From NCBI GenBank assembly GCA_027886175.1, contig JAJNNQ010000075.1, forward strand, positions 86,936,501-87,000,500: a stretch of 64,000 nucleotides of DNA. Reading direction: 5' to 3'. Shown here in pieces: positions 1 through 13,690 of the stretch. The DNA is from Phylloscopus collybita. Lineage: Eukaryota > Chordata > Aves > Passeriformes > Phylloscopidae. Both the position numbers and the translations under genes were made by a program. Under the pieces are notes generated by a model. The model saw only the letters and a list, made by a program, of their open reading frames with translations. It had not been told where the DNA came from and did not search any database. Numbering within the stretch: position 1 is the stretch's first letter; every line of letters starts with the position of its first letter.

Positions 1-3000
1 TTTCTTCAGTGAAAACAGAGCTATAGAGAAAAAAATATACCCTTTTATTAATGTACTTGGTAGGTCACTAGGACAAATTAGAGAGAAGTAATCTGGTTTG
101 TTCCAATCATTCTTCAGTACTGTGAAGACAGTTTAAGAAACTATGTAAAAGCAGCTGGGAATTAAATTATTTTTATAAGTCTTGTAATAAAAAGTGTCTC
201 ATGAAAAATGAATTGCATGTTGTAGTTGAAGGGCCCCTGTCATGTCAAGATGCAGTCATGTTTTTTGCTGGGGGGAAAGTTAGCCCAGAATGAGTCTCTG
301 GAAGGAAGACTCTGTGCCTTGCCATCTTGCAGTTATTGTTTTATTCTTTCCTTCTTGGTTTCAGTACTAGCGGTGTGACAGAGGAGAGAGACTGTGAATG
401 ATAATTCCTATTCTGAAACATCCGCTCTTCTTGGGGTTTTCTGTATTGCCTCTGTGGTCACCTGACATTCAGCAAAACAGGATAAAGACAAAACAAAGCC
501 TGTGGGCCAAATGTCAGAATCCTTAGTCAAACTCCATTCCTTGCTTTTTGATGAAAAACGCATGAGAATGGGCTGCGAGGGAGATGAAATTGCTGTGAAT
601 TTCAGCTCCTCACAGTTCTGTCTTGAATTCTCTTGTCAGAGAATTTTTGGGTTTTAAATCCCAGAAACCTCTGCCCTTAAAATGTGAAATGCATATCTTA
701 GGCCATCTGAAGCCATCAAACAATCAAATATAAATGCTATAGCATTTGATGATAGCTCTGTGGCAGCACGGTTCTACTGAATTTGTCTGATGGTGTTAGT
801 CCATGGTGTACGTATAGAGAGACTTCTGGGCCAGGCTAGTTCCTTGGGTGTGGGGCTCATGTGGATGGGGTGACACAGGTTCTTTATACAAGGACCAGAA
901 AGGCATGATTTGTACCCCAGTCTATGTGGGTGAAAATCCCAGCATTCCAAAAACCCTTGAACTTCTATTTATTTTCTGTTGAAAGAAATTTTTGCAAACT
1001 AGATGGACTCTGAGAAGGAAGGAGTTACATAGCCAGGATGCCTCAGCCATGTTAGGTGATCTGGGGTAACAAGCTCCCCTTACTGGCAAAGCCTTTGGGA
1101 TTTTTGTTGTGGAAGTTTTTGAAGCCACAGGATGCTTGGAGAGAAGGGCTGTAAAGACGAAGGAGGGGAAACACTGCTAAGTCAATGCTTTCTGTGCAAA
1201 CGGGGAGCCCTGAATTTCTGTAGCTCTCCTGTAGCTGTCAGTGCAGCTTCTTAATGAAGGTCTAGGGTCTCTGCAGGTGTAAAAGGACACAACTCCTCCA
1301 AAATCCCACCTAGCTTTGCCTGGCTACCTTGGTTGAAGATCAAGCCTTTAAACATCATGAGGCATTGCAGAGTACGATGATTTGGGTCAGGTCTCCAGGA
1401 GGTACAGTCAGTAAAAGTCAGCACATTTCTAGGAAGTTGCTCCAACACACATAGGCTGCACAATTAGTTCTTGGATTTCATTGTAATTCACAGAATCAGA
1501 GCCAAAAATAGAGTCCTAAATGTGCATTGCTGTGTCAGTTATATAGGCTTAGACATCATTGGCCTTCACCACAAAGCTGCCAATTAGTATCTTATGTTTT
1601 CTCATGTTAATGATGAATTGAGGCCTATCGCGTCTCCTTCACCACACCTCCTTCCCACAAACCCTTGTTTCTGCAGCATTTGAGAAAGAAAAGCAAATTC
1701 AAATATTAAGCAAAACTTCTTGTCACAAAAAATATGGAATAAAAAAAAAAGTCATTAAATGCTCTGTATCATTTACAATGTAATCTCTTGGCAATAGAAA
1801 GCTGGCAATGTGATACAGTCATGCTTTCAATTACATTACTAAGTAATCACACATTAAAGTCTAAAGGCAAATGATTCTTTATTCCCAGGCTGCCCTGTCC
1901 AATTGTTTTCTAAATTGGTTTCAGGAATAAGGATGCAAGTATGACTGCAAAAATATTATTTATGGTTTGGAAGTCATCTTTTGTATCTTTTTTTTTTTTT
2001 TTTTCCCTGTGTGCTTTTGGCAGATAGTTCAGAATGTAGGTTATTATTTCTAGGGACATGTTATAGTTTGACAGTTAAGAAGTGCTTAAACCTCATGATA
2101 AACTTGATTGGATTGATAGATAGAGTTGTCATATTTTTACTGCCACCAAATATGTTTTTTGTCCTGTAGGAAATTAACAGTTTCTCAGGAAAGACCTGTA
2201 TTGGAGTTTGGTATTTTTTGCCTTTCTCACGCACTTGCATTGCTTCTTCTCAGTGCCTGCAGCCACTGGTATGCAGTGAAAAGAATGTACAGGCTTTGTG
2301 TCTTAGCAATACTAGAGTTTTCAAATATGACAAAATGTAGGACTTATGGTGCTCTTCTTAATAATTATTAATAATAATAACTGACCAAGGAACAGAGAAT
2401 ATCAAGCTACACAATAATTTTCAGAGCTTTAAGAAGGTTAAAAACTCAACTTGTAGTGGACATTTGTGCGAAATGTTTGAAGTTTGCCTTTATATTGCAC
2501 TTTGGAAAAGTATATTTCTACAGCTGACATTTTCTTTTCTCAATATCAGCGTGTTTAAACATTTTGGAAGTAGTTAATCTCATGGTAGTTCTTAATGAAC
2601 AGGTTTTTTACATTTAACTTCATTTTCGTATAGAGCAGAAAAAGAAAACACTTCATAAAGTCTAATTAATCAAGTCACCACACATTAAGATCATTGAAAA
2701 AATGCTGTGTCTCTGGTGGTTACTTGAGTATTACTTGGTAACTTGCCACTTGGGTACAGAGAAGGAAGAAATGCAGAGTAGAAATGCCTGCTTTTGTGTG
2801 AAGAGTAGGTACTATGAGGTCACAAAGAGAAAAGAGCTTATAAAGAGATAGATCTCTGTAGGTCTCTATGGGTTCCATAGGTCTACTCCAGACCCACATT
2901 AAGCAGCCAAGACCATGAGCAGCAGCTGTCTGTCCATCAGTGTTCCATGTTCTGAGCCTAGAACTTAGATCTTGAAAAATTTAGATGTTTTGGATGGCCC

Positions 3001-4860
3001 AAATGGAAGTCTGTTCCCCTGTTGACATCACTCCCAGTCTAGGGAAACCTTTCCATCATCTGTGGGACCTTCAGAGAAACAAATCCTTATGCTGCTGCAC
3101 ATATAGAGAGAAACAAATACATTCAGGATTTGTATTGCACAGAAAGGTATTTAACAAAGACACAACTGTTGTTGGGTTACAACTTATGGAGCAAATATAT
3201 AAGAGCAATGTGAGTTTCTCTTAGTTCCTGCTGCTCTTACTGTTTCTGCTTCCTGTTCTCCCTGTGCTGTGTGGTGCGTTTGTGTGATAGGGAGATACAG
3301 TGAAACTGATGATTTTTTTTTTTTTTATTTTATTTTTAGTTTCACTCTTCCTGTGCTTTAACACCAAGTGTGTCATCTGGTGGAAAAATGCTGCTACCAG
3401 AGACATAGACCCAGCAGGAGCCCAATGTGAGCACTGCCAACCTGCCCCAGAGCCCAGTATGAGCCCTGCAAGGTTTGATGAATTCTAAATGTTAATTAAG
3501 TCAGATGGCTAGTTTTAGTTAAGACCATAAGTGGGTCTGATCCCTGTGAGATTTTGCTATAGTGAAAATGCGAGTACTAGAAATTACATTGCCGTAATGA
3601 CTTTTACAGGGTCTGTGCACTGAGCATGGGAACTGAGCTAGTGAAAGGGGTTGCTTGCTGTGTGGGAGGGGTACTATGAAGGCAGCATTAGACCACAGTA
3701 AAGATGATATTGTATATAGAAATGGAATTGAAGCAAGTGGTGATGTGGTAGATGGATCTGGTGGCTTGATTTGACCGCCTCAGTCTTCGCTTTGTACTGC
3801 AGCAGTTTACATAATTGTGGCTGCCAGGGCAGACGACCTCTGAGTTTTAGGAAGGAAGCAACCACAGTCAGTTGTGGGAGAAGCGTTTGTCTTGGTGGTG
3901 TTTTTCTTAATGAAATACCTGACAATTAGATGAAGAACTTTTTCAGAAAGGACCTGCTACTGCTCCTTAACTCTCAAATCAGGAAGCAAAATGGGTTATT
4001 TGAGAAAACTGTTGTGTTTGGGGCCCACACCAAGGCAACCCTGGCCTTACTCCCTGCAGCACTGTGGAAGGGGATGTCTTGTCAATATGTTGTGACCTAT
4101 GTAATGTGGACTTTGAATGAGACTCTTACCAAGACCTTTCACCTAAGTCCTGAGTTAAACTTGACAGGCCTAAGTAGGTTTGTGACTCAGAGCAAGTAGA
4201 CAGTCTGAAACAGTCCTGCATTACTTATTTCATAGGTTCGCTTTCAATGTAACGTTTTATGGGTACAGTGGATTTTATGTGGTGAAGTAATCATTTTAAG
4301 GGTAATGCTATAAATACTAATGCAAACAAGTGTATAAATAATTCCTTTAAGTGTTTCTCTGTCTCATAAGTGCTCTTGAGAGACTTTACCATTAGCATGC
4401 TTTATATTGAACTATATTTAAGCAGGAAGTCTAGAGTATCTGCTTCTTGCATTTATTGGGTCACTTCTTGACCTGAAACAAGATCAGCTGAGGACAAACC
4501 CTAAGCATAAAAGAATAAGGTTTATAAAAATGGTAATTGCTGCAAGTGTTCTGTAAAGAAATATTTTTGTTGTGTGATTTTAACCGTATCTGCCTCTTCT
4601 AGTGAAAAAAAGAGGGAGAAGAGAGGAAAATGAGGTTGGAAGTGTTCCAAATTCTCTAAGCATAATTTACTGATGCTTGGTTAGTGCTACAAATGTTCAG
4701 AAATTAATTAGAAAACTGTCCAAATTCCCTGAGAGTACACTGACATGTTGTCTTTCACCAAAGGTTGTTGCTAACAGTGAGAAATTGTTCTGGTAGAGAC
4801 TGTATTGAGAGTGTGCTAAGTACTTACTGGTATATCATTTTATTTTAAAGTCCTCAGGCT
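1..4860. other. Unique AT-rich non-coding stretch
   Basis: No gene is recognised. Open frames on both strands are under 90 codons, lack recognisable domains and show no coding-like composition. The sequence is AT-rich with few CpGs. It holds a run of 17 T at 1988-2004 and a run of 14 T at 3313-3326. No transposon ends, long tandem repeats or RNA genes are visible. Confidence 0.7.
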
Positions 4861-4864
4861 TTCT

Positions 4865-5225
4865 AATAATCCCGAGGTTTTGTGCTAGGTGATGTACAAA
4901 GTAAAGAGGGACAAAGGAATCAGTGAGGGCCCTTGAAGTGTGGGAAACCTGAAGAGGAAAATGTCTATGCAGGATGCCTTTATTCCCATTTTATACTGTA
5001 GTATTGAAGACACAGTAAGGTTTGCGCTGACTAAGAAAGGTGCTTTAGGCACCTGCCTCCCACAAGCATCTAACTTATCTCTTGTAAATACGTATGTTGG
5101 TATCTAAATGAACTAAGATTACAGTGGGTCATCTAAAATCCCATTACATGTCTGTGACACAGGCAGCAATGGAACCCAGATCTGAATTCCAGTCCTGTGG
5201 TTTAGCAGCACTGTCAACCAAACTT
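4865..5225 (-). repeat. Ancient amniote SINE-like (MIR-type) repeat, degraded
   Basis: Three blocks occur in the order expected for the reverse complement of an old amniote repeat. The first is a 'tgtgctaggtgatgtacaaa' block near 4881. The second is a 'cccattttatactg' block near 4985, followed by a gaagacacagtaagg-type segment. The third is a 'tgacacaggcagcaatggaa' block near 5154, running into cccagatctgaattccagtcctg-type sequence up to about 5220. These resemble the 'valley' sequences of MIR-like elements: cccattttacag, gtcacacag and gaacccagatct. The match is from memory and heavily diverged, and the exact family is not determined. A repeat-masker search would settle it. Confidence 0.5.
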
Positions 5226-5230
5226 TAAAT

Positions 5231-7760
5231 GTGAATCCATTGCCATTTATTGAAGCTCCTGTATCTCCCTGTCTCACCTTACCTCAAAAATTCTGGAGAG
5301 TTCAACAAGTTTTTACTTTCTTATTGTTAATATGAGTTAGGGGTTTTTTATCCTTTTATTTTCAATTATTTTCTGTGATGGTGTGAGCAAGATATGATCT
5401 AGTTCCAGTCCAAAAACAGTGTGGTTAGGGTCAAACTGCACAGGTGCATGTGTTTTGCAACTCAGTTCAGGTTAGTAATTTAACCTCATTGCTGCAGAAA
5501 TGCACTGAGTCACAGAACTTTGAGTCAGTTTGAACTACATATTTTCGTGGGTGTCCAGGAGGCACAAGTTTACAAGTTTTGTGCTAAAATGCTTACCTAC
5601 ATTTTAGCCAACATTTGTTCTTCCAGCCTAAGAAGGTCTTAATTCCTCTTTTGGTTTTAAAAGCATAAAGATTTCATTTTATGGTTTTAAACCATTTAAA
5701 CACTGATTTGGCTTCATTATATATGGAGGATTTAACTTATTTTGCATTGTTATGACTTCTAAAGAAATATTACACATGAAGATGAACTATATTTGAGATC
5801 TAATTATCTTGCTGTTGTTGTGGAACATATTTTTTCCCTTCTAAGAAGGAATTTTGAGAGGAAATTCATAGCAAATGAATGAACTCATCATCTTGGAGTG
5901 ATATAACTTATGATGGACTTTGACCTCAATAAACTGTGGACTAGTCTCTATATGCATCTTGTATTTTGGATTATGGGGTTCTTGTGATTATCATGTTCTG
6001 TACTTGAAATGAGAGATACTTTGTGTTCGGTAATTTTGGATTTCACTCCATAACGATTAAAATCTATGACATTGAGAAATGGTAAAAGCCTCCAGGGATA
6101 TTTCAGATATAAGAAAGTGTAGTGAGCCTGTCTATATAACTGATCACACCTTGACTTAGAAGCTTATTCTGAAATCAATGCCACACAACTACACACAATA
6201 TCAGGGGAAGTCTTCCGATGAAAATATGAAGTTAGGGAGTGTTCAAAATTATAAATGCATGATACTTTCTTCAGATGAAAAGCCAGTTATAGAATAATAA
6301 AAAAATTTGTTTCTTTTAATTTAAAGAACATGAGCAAAGATAACTAGAAATTGATTCAGTTGAATTGTTTTCAAGGAATCAAATAACTTATTTCCATGGA
6401 CTTGCAATTTAAGCCTGTGGATAGAGGAATTTAGCTGGTGAACACACACTTTCAAACAAAACATGAGCTGTCATCAAAAGGGGGTTTATGCCCTCAAAAT
6501 TCCCACGAATAACTTCCTTCTTTAAATTCAGTTCAATATATCTTTTTTGTTTATCTTCTTTCTTCTTCCAGATTGTGAGTTGAAACATTAATGAATATAT
6601 GTAAAGAACGAGAGAATTAAAGACTTCTGAGCTGAGCTAAATTTTCTTAAACTTTATACAGCTGCAGACAACAATAAATTTATTTGTATAATATGCATGT
6701 ATATAAATACGTGCACAAACATTCTGATGGAGAAATAACAAAGGCATGTACTGGAAATGCAAAGGATGGCAAGGAATAGTAATACATGGAATGGTTCATC
6801 AGAGAGTCTGAAAGTGCTTCCCTTTCAGGAGTAGTAGTTAATTATTCCTGAAAACACCCTTTATGATAAAGCTCATTTTAAAAAAAAGAATACTAAGAGA
6901 TCAAAAGTGTTTGTGACCATTTTAATTTATTCCTAAATTCAGAAGAAATTGTTTCTTATTCTCAAATACATGCAAGGTAATGGCTAATTGTAAGCATGTG
7001 TTAAAGTTACATGGACATGAATACATAATTAATTTTAAGGGCTCTTGCTAAATAGATTTCTTTTTCTGATTCAGCTCTGACTGTGGAAAGTCATGATGCA
7101 TTCTTATTCTACAATGAATATCAAAATCTCTTAAGTTCACCAGGAACAATGACTTCTTTTTTTTTTTTTTATTATTATTAATATGGATCAGCTCTTTAAT
7201 TTAATTTTGGCTCTAATGTCTGCTTATGTATTGCTGTAAATGTGAAGTATCTTGAGTGAGTTACAACATTAGATCATTTACAAAACTATACAAAAGGATT
7301 TTGCTGACTTCATCCTATATACTCTATCTTTTCCTTGATGTATGTTATCTGCATTAATTGATTAATTATTGTGTGTTTATAGCTAGGGATTGAAGTAGTT
7401 ATCATGCTTTTGTAGTAACCAGTTCCTCTTGCTGATTCTTTTGCTCTAGACAATAAAAGAAATTCAAAGTAAAAGCCAATGACTGTATATCCTGTGCATT
7501 AATGCTGCCATTTGGTGGTCTAATTAAAAAATTCTGCCAGTTACTAACATAATTTCAAACAAAGTTTGATGGAGACCACTAAAAAGACATTGTCCTACAG
7601 CCTGAAGGCAGAGATCATGTTCAGAAACAATCCCTTTTGTCTGTGAGTGAGTACATTGTTCATTCTTTGGAAATCTGACAAAGATATTTGTTGCTGACAT
7701 TTACATTTCTGTTGAGCTGTATAGAAATATTCAACATAATTGCATCCCACATGGGCAGAC
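5231..7760. other. Unique AT-rich non-coding stretch
   Basis: Very AT-rich sequence with no recognisable gene or repeat family. A run of 14 T followed by ATT triplets lies at 7157-7180. The left part of a 140-codon minus-strand open frame reaches into this stretch from 8017, but it has no recognisable domain and looks spurious. Confidence 0.65.
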
Positions 7761-7769
7761 CTCTCAGTG

Positions 7770-8690
7770 TCCTGGAGTCCCAATGTGTGCAAAGGCTTTT
7801 CCTGCATCATGTGAAGGGAGGAAAGGAGTTCAGGCATCTGCTCCCAGGGTGAGCACAGTGATGTGTGATGGTGCAACAATGGGGGAGACCCTCCTCTTGG
7901 ATGGACCCAGGTGATAGGACAGAGCTGTGCTGGTGCTGGTTGGGAATTTTGGGGCTCCAGGACTGTTGAGAGCAAGCCTCTGCTATAAGGCATGGGTGAC
8001 CTGCTAGCTCTTGGCACCTCTCTCTTGCACTCTGGGCAGATAGAGAGGGTGACTGGCAGCTGATGTCTGGTGCATCATGTCTGGGGAGAGAGGCAATGCT
8101 GTCCTACCAACAATGTGAAATACTGTCATTTGGGTTTTCACAACATATCCTCTACCTGTGGGCCCTGCAGCCCTGGATCTTCAGTGTCTGCCTGAGCTAT
8201 GATTGTGGTTTTTTCCAGCTCAGCCACAGTTGTGTCTGTGCCTGGCCAAGGGCCCTGTTGATCTGAACTGAGAACCATGGACTGATTTCTTGGGTTGACC
8301 TTGGACCTGACTTGTCACCATGGACTTTTCCCAAAGACCTCAGGGCTTGGTCTAGCCCTGGCTACTCCACAGGACTTGATCTGACTTCCTGGCTTGATCT
8401 CAGACCTGCCTCATCACCTCAAAATTTCCTCATTATCTCCCTTTTGAACCTGGACACCATCCCTGGCCCTTGCTTTACTCAAGGACAATGGCACGTGCCA
8501 CCTGCCTGGTGAAACCTGACCTTGCCCACTGCATTATCAGGCCCTGGCCCATTGTGACCAGCACCTTGCAGCTTCCTGACACAGTGGTAGCTTCTGCTCA
8601 TCAAGTTTCCCTTGTGTGGATACAATTATCTGGAAAGGTGCTATATAACATCAAACTGAAGCTTACTGCCTTACCATGTACTTTTGTTAT
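7770..8690. repeat. GC-richer block with degenerate ACCTGACCTT-like repeats, probable old transposable element
   Basis: This block is clearly richer in G and C than its surroundings. Between about 8270 and 8600 short phrases recur imperfectly: 'ttggacctgacttgtcacc', 'cttgatctgacttcctggct', 'tctcagacctgcctcatcac', 'gaaacctgaccttgcccac'. This gives a degenerate, minisatellite-like texture with spacing of roughly 40 to 70 bases. Such texture is common inside avian LTR elements, but I cannot name the family or find its ends. Several overlapping open frames here (60-140 codons, both strands) show no domain and are taken as by-products of the base composition. Confidence 0.35.
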
Positions 8691-8699
8691 GTTGTAGGA

Positions 8700-11600
8700 T
8701 TTGAACCAAGAGAAGTAGAAAAAGACACAGTACTAGGGTGGACAAATCCCAGCTGTTCATTTATGCTTCTTGAAGTACAATTGTGCCCTTTTATTGGAAG
8801 CAACATATGCAACTATTGCTCATTTCTGTCACAGCAAGAACTGCTGTTTTGTTTTTACACCTGGTCTCTAAATTGACATGTGGTGATGCATGAGTCCCTT
8901 CCGTGACCTTTAAGAAAGTGGAGGTGCCTCAGCTCCGTGCCCTGAGTTAGACAAGTCTGAGTTTGAGCACTTGGTGTCCTCACCCATTGCACATTTGAAA
9001 CACCTCAAGAAGAGGACAGGCAGATTTCAAAAATCTATTTTTTATTCATTTCAGTTCAGTCCATATGTTTTTGTGCACAAAAACCCCAAACTGTATTTAA
9101 GAGTTAGCTGAAAACCTGGCATAAATATGTTGGCTTACAGTGATGGCTGCTCTCATTTTGTATTTTGAAAGGATGTTTGCAATACAAGGAAATCAGGCTG
9201 CAGATGTCTGAGTTCCTGTGAGTGCTCATGACAGAGGAAACTAGATGTTTAAAGTGTTTCCAGTGGAATAAAAAGTTACTGCAAGATGGACACACAAGGG
9301 AGTTTTTAACTGCTGGTTAAAAGCCTTGCCTAGAGTTGTTCACAGTTGTGAAATAGTGACAAATCCCTGCTAATGGCTTTTCATCTGTGCATCCTGTAAA
9401 ATACTGTAATGCCACTTCACATAATTGAACTGGAAGGTTATCTAAAATTCAACTTCATGCTGTCCTTACAAGAGTATAGATTTAAGTTTTATATCCTCAG
9501 TGTTCAGATGACATAGGGCATATTTGGAAATGCTCTCTAAAATATTGTATTATTTTCTGTTCATATTGTAACTTATTTGCAACTTTCCTTCAAAATAAGG
9601 TCTTCCCAAATGGCTTATCAGAATCTTTAAGGTATTTAGTCCATAGTGATACTCTTTACATACATAGTTTGATCCTAAAAACACTGTAAAAGAAATAACC
9701 ATACTGATGATAGTTACTTTTTCATTGGAAGTCTACAGAAGTAGAACAATGTATTGGACATTGCATTTAATAGAGTTAATTAGTGTACAATGGTTATTTA
9801 ATATGTTAATCAAGATTTAATCATGATAAAATAGACTAATCTTGCCATTATTCTGCTATTATAAAAGTGTAATTGAAATAGATTGGAAAAAAATACAGTA
9901 CATGCTTGTCAGTCTCTTAAAAACTCTGAGCTCTGTAGCACTGCAGTACTCCGACACACATTTCAAAATTAGTTGTATTTAATCAAAGTAGGTTTAATTC
10001 AGTTAATGTTTTGCATTAAAACTAAGAGCCACCCACTTGACAGAAACAAGTTCAGCACATAATTCTGCAAATACGTTTTCTCTTCTAGCTTGGTTTCCCA
10101 GGGAGGAGGTTGAGGTGGTCATTGTTTCTGTCTCTGCCTTTGTTTATTCTTCTTTCTGACCATCCTCAAGATGTCCAAACTCTTGGAAATCTTCAGCCAG
10201 ATTTGTCAGAAGAGGAGCAGTTCTGAAGAAATGAAGTGTCCATGAGCTTCAGAAATGTATGGAAGAAGAGGGAGGTGATACTAGCAGCTATGCTGACTAA
10301 GTGACTGCAAGCTGAGCTCACACACTGGATTTTTGGGAGTCCGCACAAGAGAAAGGCATCACAAATGTACTTTGGAGTTAGTTTGGGTTTCATTAGATGA
10401 TCCAACAAGTACAAGTTCATAGGAATCCAGACCCCATCAGTTTCATTGAGTTCCTTACAGAAAAAGTTGTCTAAACTTTGCAGCAGGGACAGTTGTTGGT
10501 GGGGCTTGTATCTTGATAGATACATTGATTATGCAGGCCAGCATATTTACCACAGCTTGCAATGATCTCTCTTCAGTTACCACTTGGGCTGTTTTCCAAG
10601 GGAAATCCAAGCAAGGATGCCTCACACTTGAGTTAAAGTACACTAAGGATGCCCACTTTTGACTCAGACCATGGTGAAAAAAAGGGAGAGGACCTGCAGT
10701 TACTCACAGATGCAGGGCAGCATATTCCTTAGGAAGGGAGAGGATGCCATCTCACTCAGGTGTGTAGCAGCCCAGTTGTACCAGCAGCCACAGCCTGTAA
10801 GTACCAGTACCAATTATAAATTTGTGATTAAAATCAATTATTTTCATTTCCCTCTAGCTTTTGGGGCAGAACTTCAGAGTTCATGGTTTTGGTCTATCCT
10901 CTGTAACCGAGGGGTTATCAATATTTTAACTCTCTCTTAAAATAATTAAGTCTGATGTATTCATGACTTCAGGGTTAAATCTCTAAGAAATCTGTCAAAC
11001 AAATACCTGAACTCGTGATACCCCAGAAAACATTATCTCTGCTTCCAAATTTTATAATATTATTGATTTCAGATTTTTCACTGGTTTAAGTGAGTAAATC
11101 AGACTGGTGTAAATGAGTAAATTGGACTGATTAAAGGTATTTAGAGGTCTGACTTTGCGAGTAAGCCAAAATCTTCTTGATTTCCAAGGGGTGTCATGAT
11201 TTTATATAGCTATGAATGCTATTAATATCTGTGTATTGTGGATTTGGTGTCTAATTATGTCTGCAGAAATACTGTTCTTCCAAGATAATGAAACTTTTTT
11301 TCCCTATTCACTGTGTTTCTTCAAGGTGTGGGATTTTTTTTTTTTTTTTAATACGGCTGTAGATAACATCATATCCTGTTAAATTTTAGTTCTGGAGAAT
11401 AATTTCATGCAGATCTTTATGTTAGAAGGGTCTCAGGAGGACTACACTGTAGGGAAGTTTACATTGCTGTGTCTTTTAGCAAAGAAAAGTCAGGTTTAGT
11501 GAGGTTTAGTGATGCTTGTTCCCTACTGATCACTTTTGATATGAGCTGTGCTTTGGAATATTTTCTGTGCTAAATTTTGCTATGAATCTGTTAAAGAATC

Positions 11601-13300
11601 ATTCATAGTTATGAGACGAAAATAACTGCTGCTAATTTTTCTAATGCCCTTTTAACACCAAGATCAACAAAGAGCAATCAAATATTTCTGATGTGGAGTT
11701 CAATTTGACCTAATAGTTACCAGAACAAGTACCTGGGCCAAATTAAGTACTGACACAAATAATGGTGCAAATAATGTGAACACCTTGCTCTTAGCAGTAA
11801 GGCACCTTTTCTCAGAATCCTGAGCTGTAACACGGGAGAACCCAGGTTCTTTTCCCCCTCCATCTCTGCAGTTGTGGCAGTCAGGGGATCTAAAGTGCAG
11901 AACAGGGAAATCTCCAGATGACCCCTCTTTCCCTGCAATTAGTCTTGAGCAGCCAGAGCAGAAGCTCTGCCCCAAACATGCTGTGTCATCCACTGACTGG
12001 GTGTGTATTGTAGGGATGTTGCCTAGGTAAACTGTGGCAGGTTTTGGCCTTGAAAAGTAACTGACATGGAATATTCCCTTTATACCAATAGTTTTGAATT
12101 ATACAAATAATACAAATATTAATGGCTACTTCTGAGCACCCTCATTTCCCATGCAGGAGTGAGCACTGCCCCTGTAATGCTTTAGTATTCTGTGACTTGA
12201 AAATGTTTGTTTGCTGATTTCTGCAGTGCAAAGAATTTGGTGAAATTTTCAGTGGGCAGTGTAGAAACTTAAATTGCCCAAACAATTTTTGTAGAACCTC
12301 AAGTACAAATGTTTTGTTCAGTCAACTGAAATATGAGGTTGTTTGAGATGATTGGGGAAATTAACAGGATATAGAGATGTTCAGTTAAATGTTGGCAATA
12401 TAGTACTCAGATTTTCTGATATATTATTTGTCCTCTACTGAAGCTGCTTGGAAAAAAAAAACCCCAACTAACTGGTAAACTTAATTGATAAACTCATTGT
12501 TCCCCTTTATTTTTTTGGGAGAAAGCTATTTTTGTTACCCAGATTTCAAAAATGACCCATATTATTTTCTCATTAAAATCTTCACTGATTATTTTCACTG
12601 AAATTTTAATTAAGAATGAATGTAGATCAGTTGCTAAATAGTCTGTTTCCCAAAATGTAATGATCTTGGAAGGGACAGAAAAGCTCTGGTAAGTTTAAAA
12701 TATTTAAAATTTCTAAACTTTTCTTCATTTAAAATGTACAGAATGGAAATGAAACTTTTACTTTCAAATACTTAAGACAGTTTTATAGAAAAAAAATGAG
12801 ATGCTTCAAACAATTTGTTAAGTTCTCCTATGGAAAAAAAAAAAATCCATGTAGTTTTCCTGTTGTTGTTAAGCCAGCTCAAGAAAAGGGTGATTTTGAT
12901 ATCGTGTAACCAAAATGGATTTGAGATTCAGAGCAGGTGCATTACTGAGAGCCAAGGCTTTGTCTACCATTTATTAGGGACTTTCTTATATAGTGATCTT
13001 CAAGAGATCTCTGTATTTATTACGTTCTGTTTGTACACCAACTCGCTTTCAGATGGTTTCAAACTCCCAGAACATTGCTGCTGTAAATACATGGAGGTAC
13101 TTCTGTATCCTAGTTATTTCTGTATCAATAGTTCAGAATCACAGGTGTTAGCTCATGAAATTGAAAAGTAGCATGTTAAAAGCTAAAAAAAAATTATTGA
13201 CTACCCTCATGGGATTTAACCAGCAGAAGTTATGGTGAGAATTTTGAAAGAGAGAGGGAGTTTATTTTTGAACAGTTATGGTGGTGGTGAATAATTTTGA
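8700..13300. other. Unique AT-rich non-coding stretch
   Basis: No gene, RNA gene or defined repeat is recognised. The longest open frame is 118 codons (12815-13171, plus strand); it starts beside a poly-A run and has no recognisable domain. A run of 16 T lies at 11334-11349. Confidence 0.65.
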
Positions 13301-13311
13301 GTTGTGCTTTC

Positions 13312-13314
<3 letters not shown>

Positions 13315-13342
<28 letters not shown>
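13315..13342. repeat. Poly(T) tract, 28 T
   Basis: An uninterrupted run of 28 T, the longest homopolymer in the window. No LINE-like or SINE-like body is seen on either side, so it is treated as a simple repeat and not as the tail of an identified retroposon. Confidence 0.9.
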
Positions 13343-13345
<3 letters not shown>

Positions 13346-13656
13346 GTGACTTTGAAGGGATTTCCGTTCATGTGATTACAGTAAGAAGATGCTTCATCTG
13401 ATCTGCTTGCTTGTCTCCAGAGACAATGTAGACAATGGCTGTGAGGGCAGTAAATGTTACTATAATAACTGTGAACCCTTTAGTCCAGGTGTGAGCAGTG
13501 GGAGGAGCTGCTGTGGCCAAGGCTGCTACTTTGACGTGACTGCACAGGGGCTCCAAAACTTGAGAGTGCAGAGAGAACCTCTCTGGATGAATGCATTACT
13601 ACTCAGCAGGCAGGACAAGTAAAAAACTGCATAGGGTTTTTTTCTGTGTGGTGTTT

Positions 13657-13690
13657 TTATTTATTTATTTATTTATTATTTTAATAATAA
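13657..13690. repeat. (ATTT)n short tandem repeat
   Basis: About five ATTT units followed by imperfect ATT/AAT units. This is a short AT-rich microsatellite. Confidence 0.8.

Noticed and set aside
7595..8017. 140-codon minus-strand frame
   Set aside because: No recognisable domain, no splice or promoter context, and it overlaps a probable degraded repeat block.
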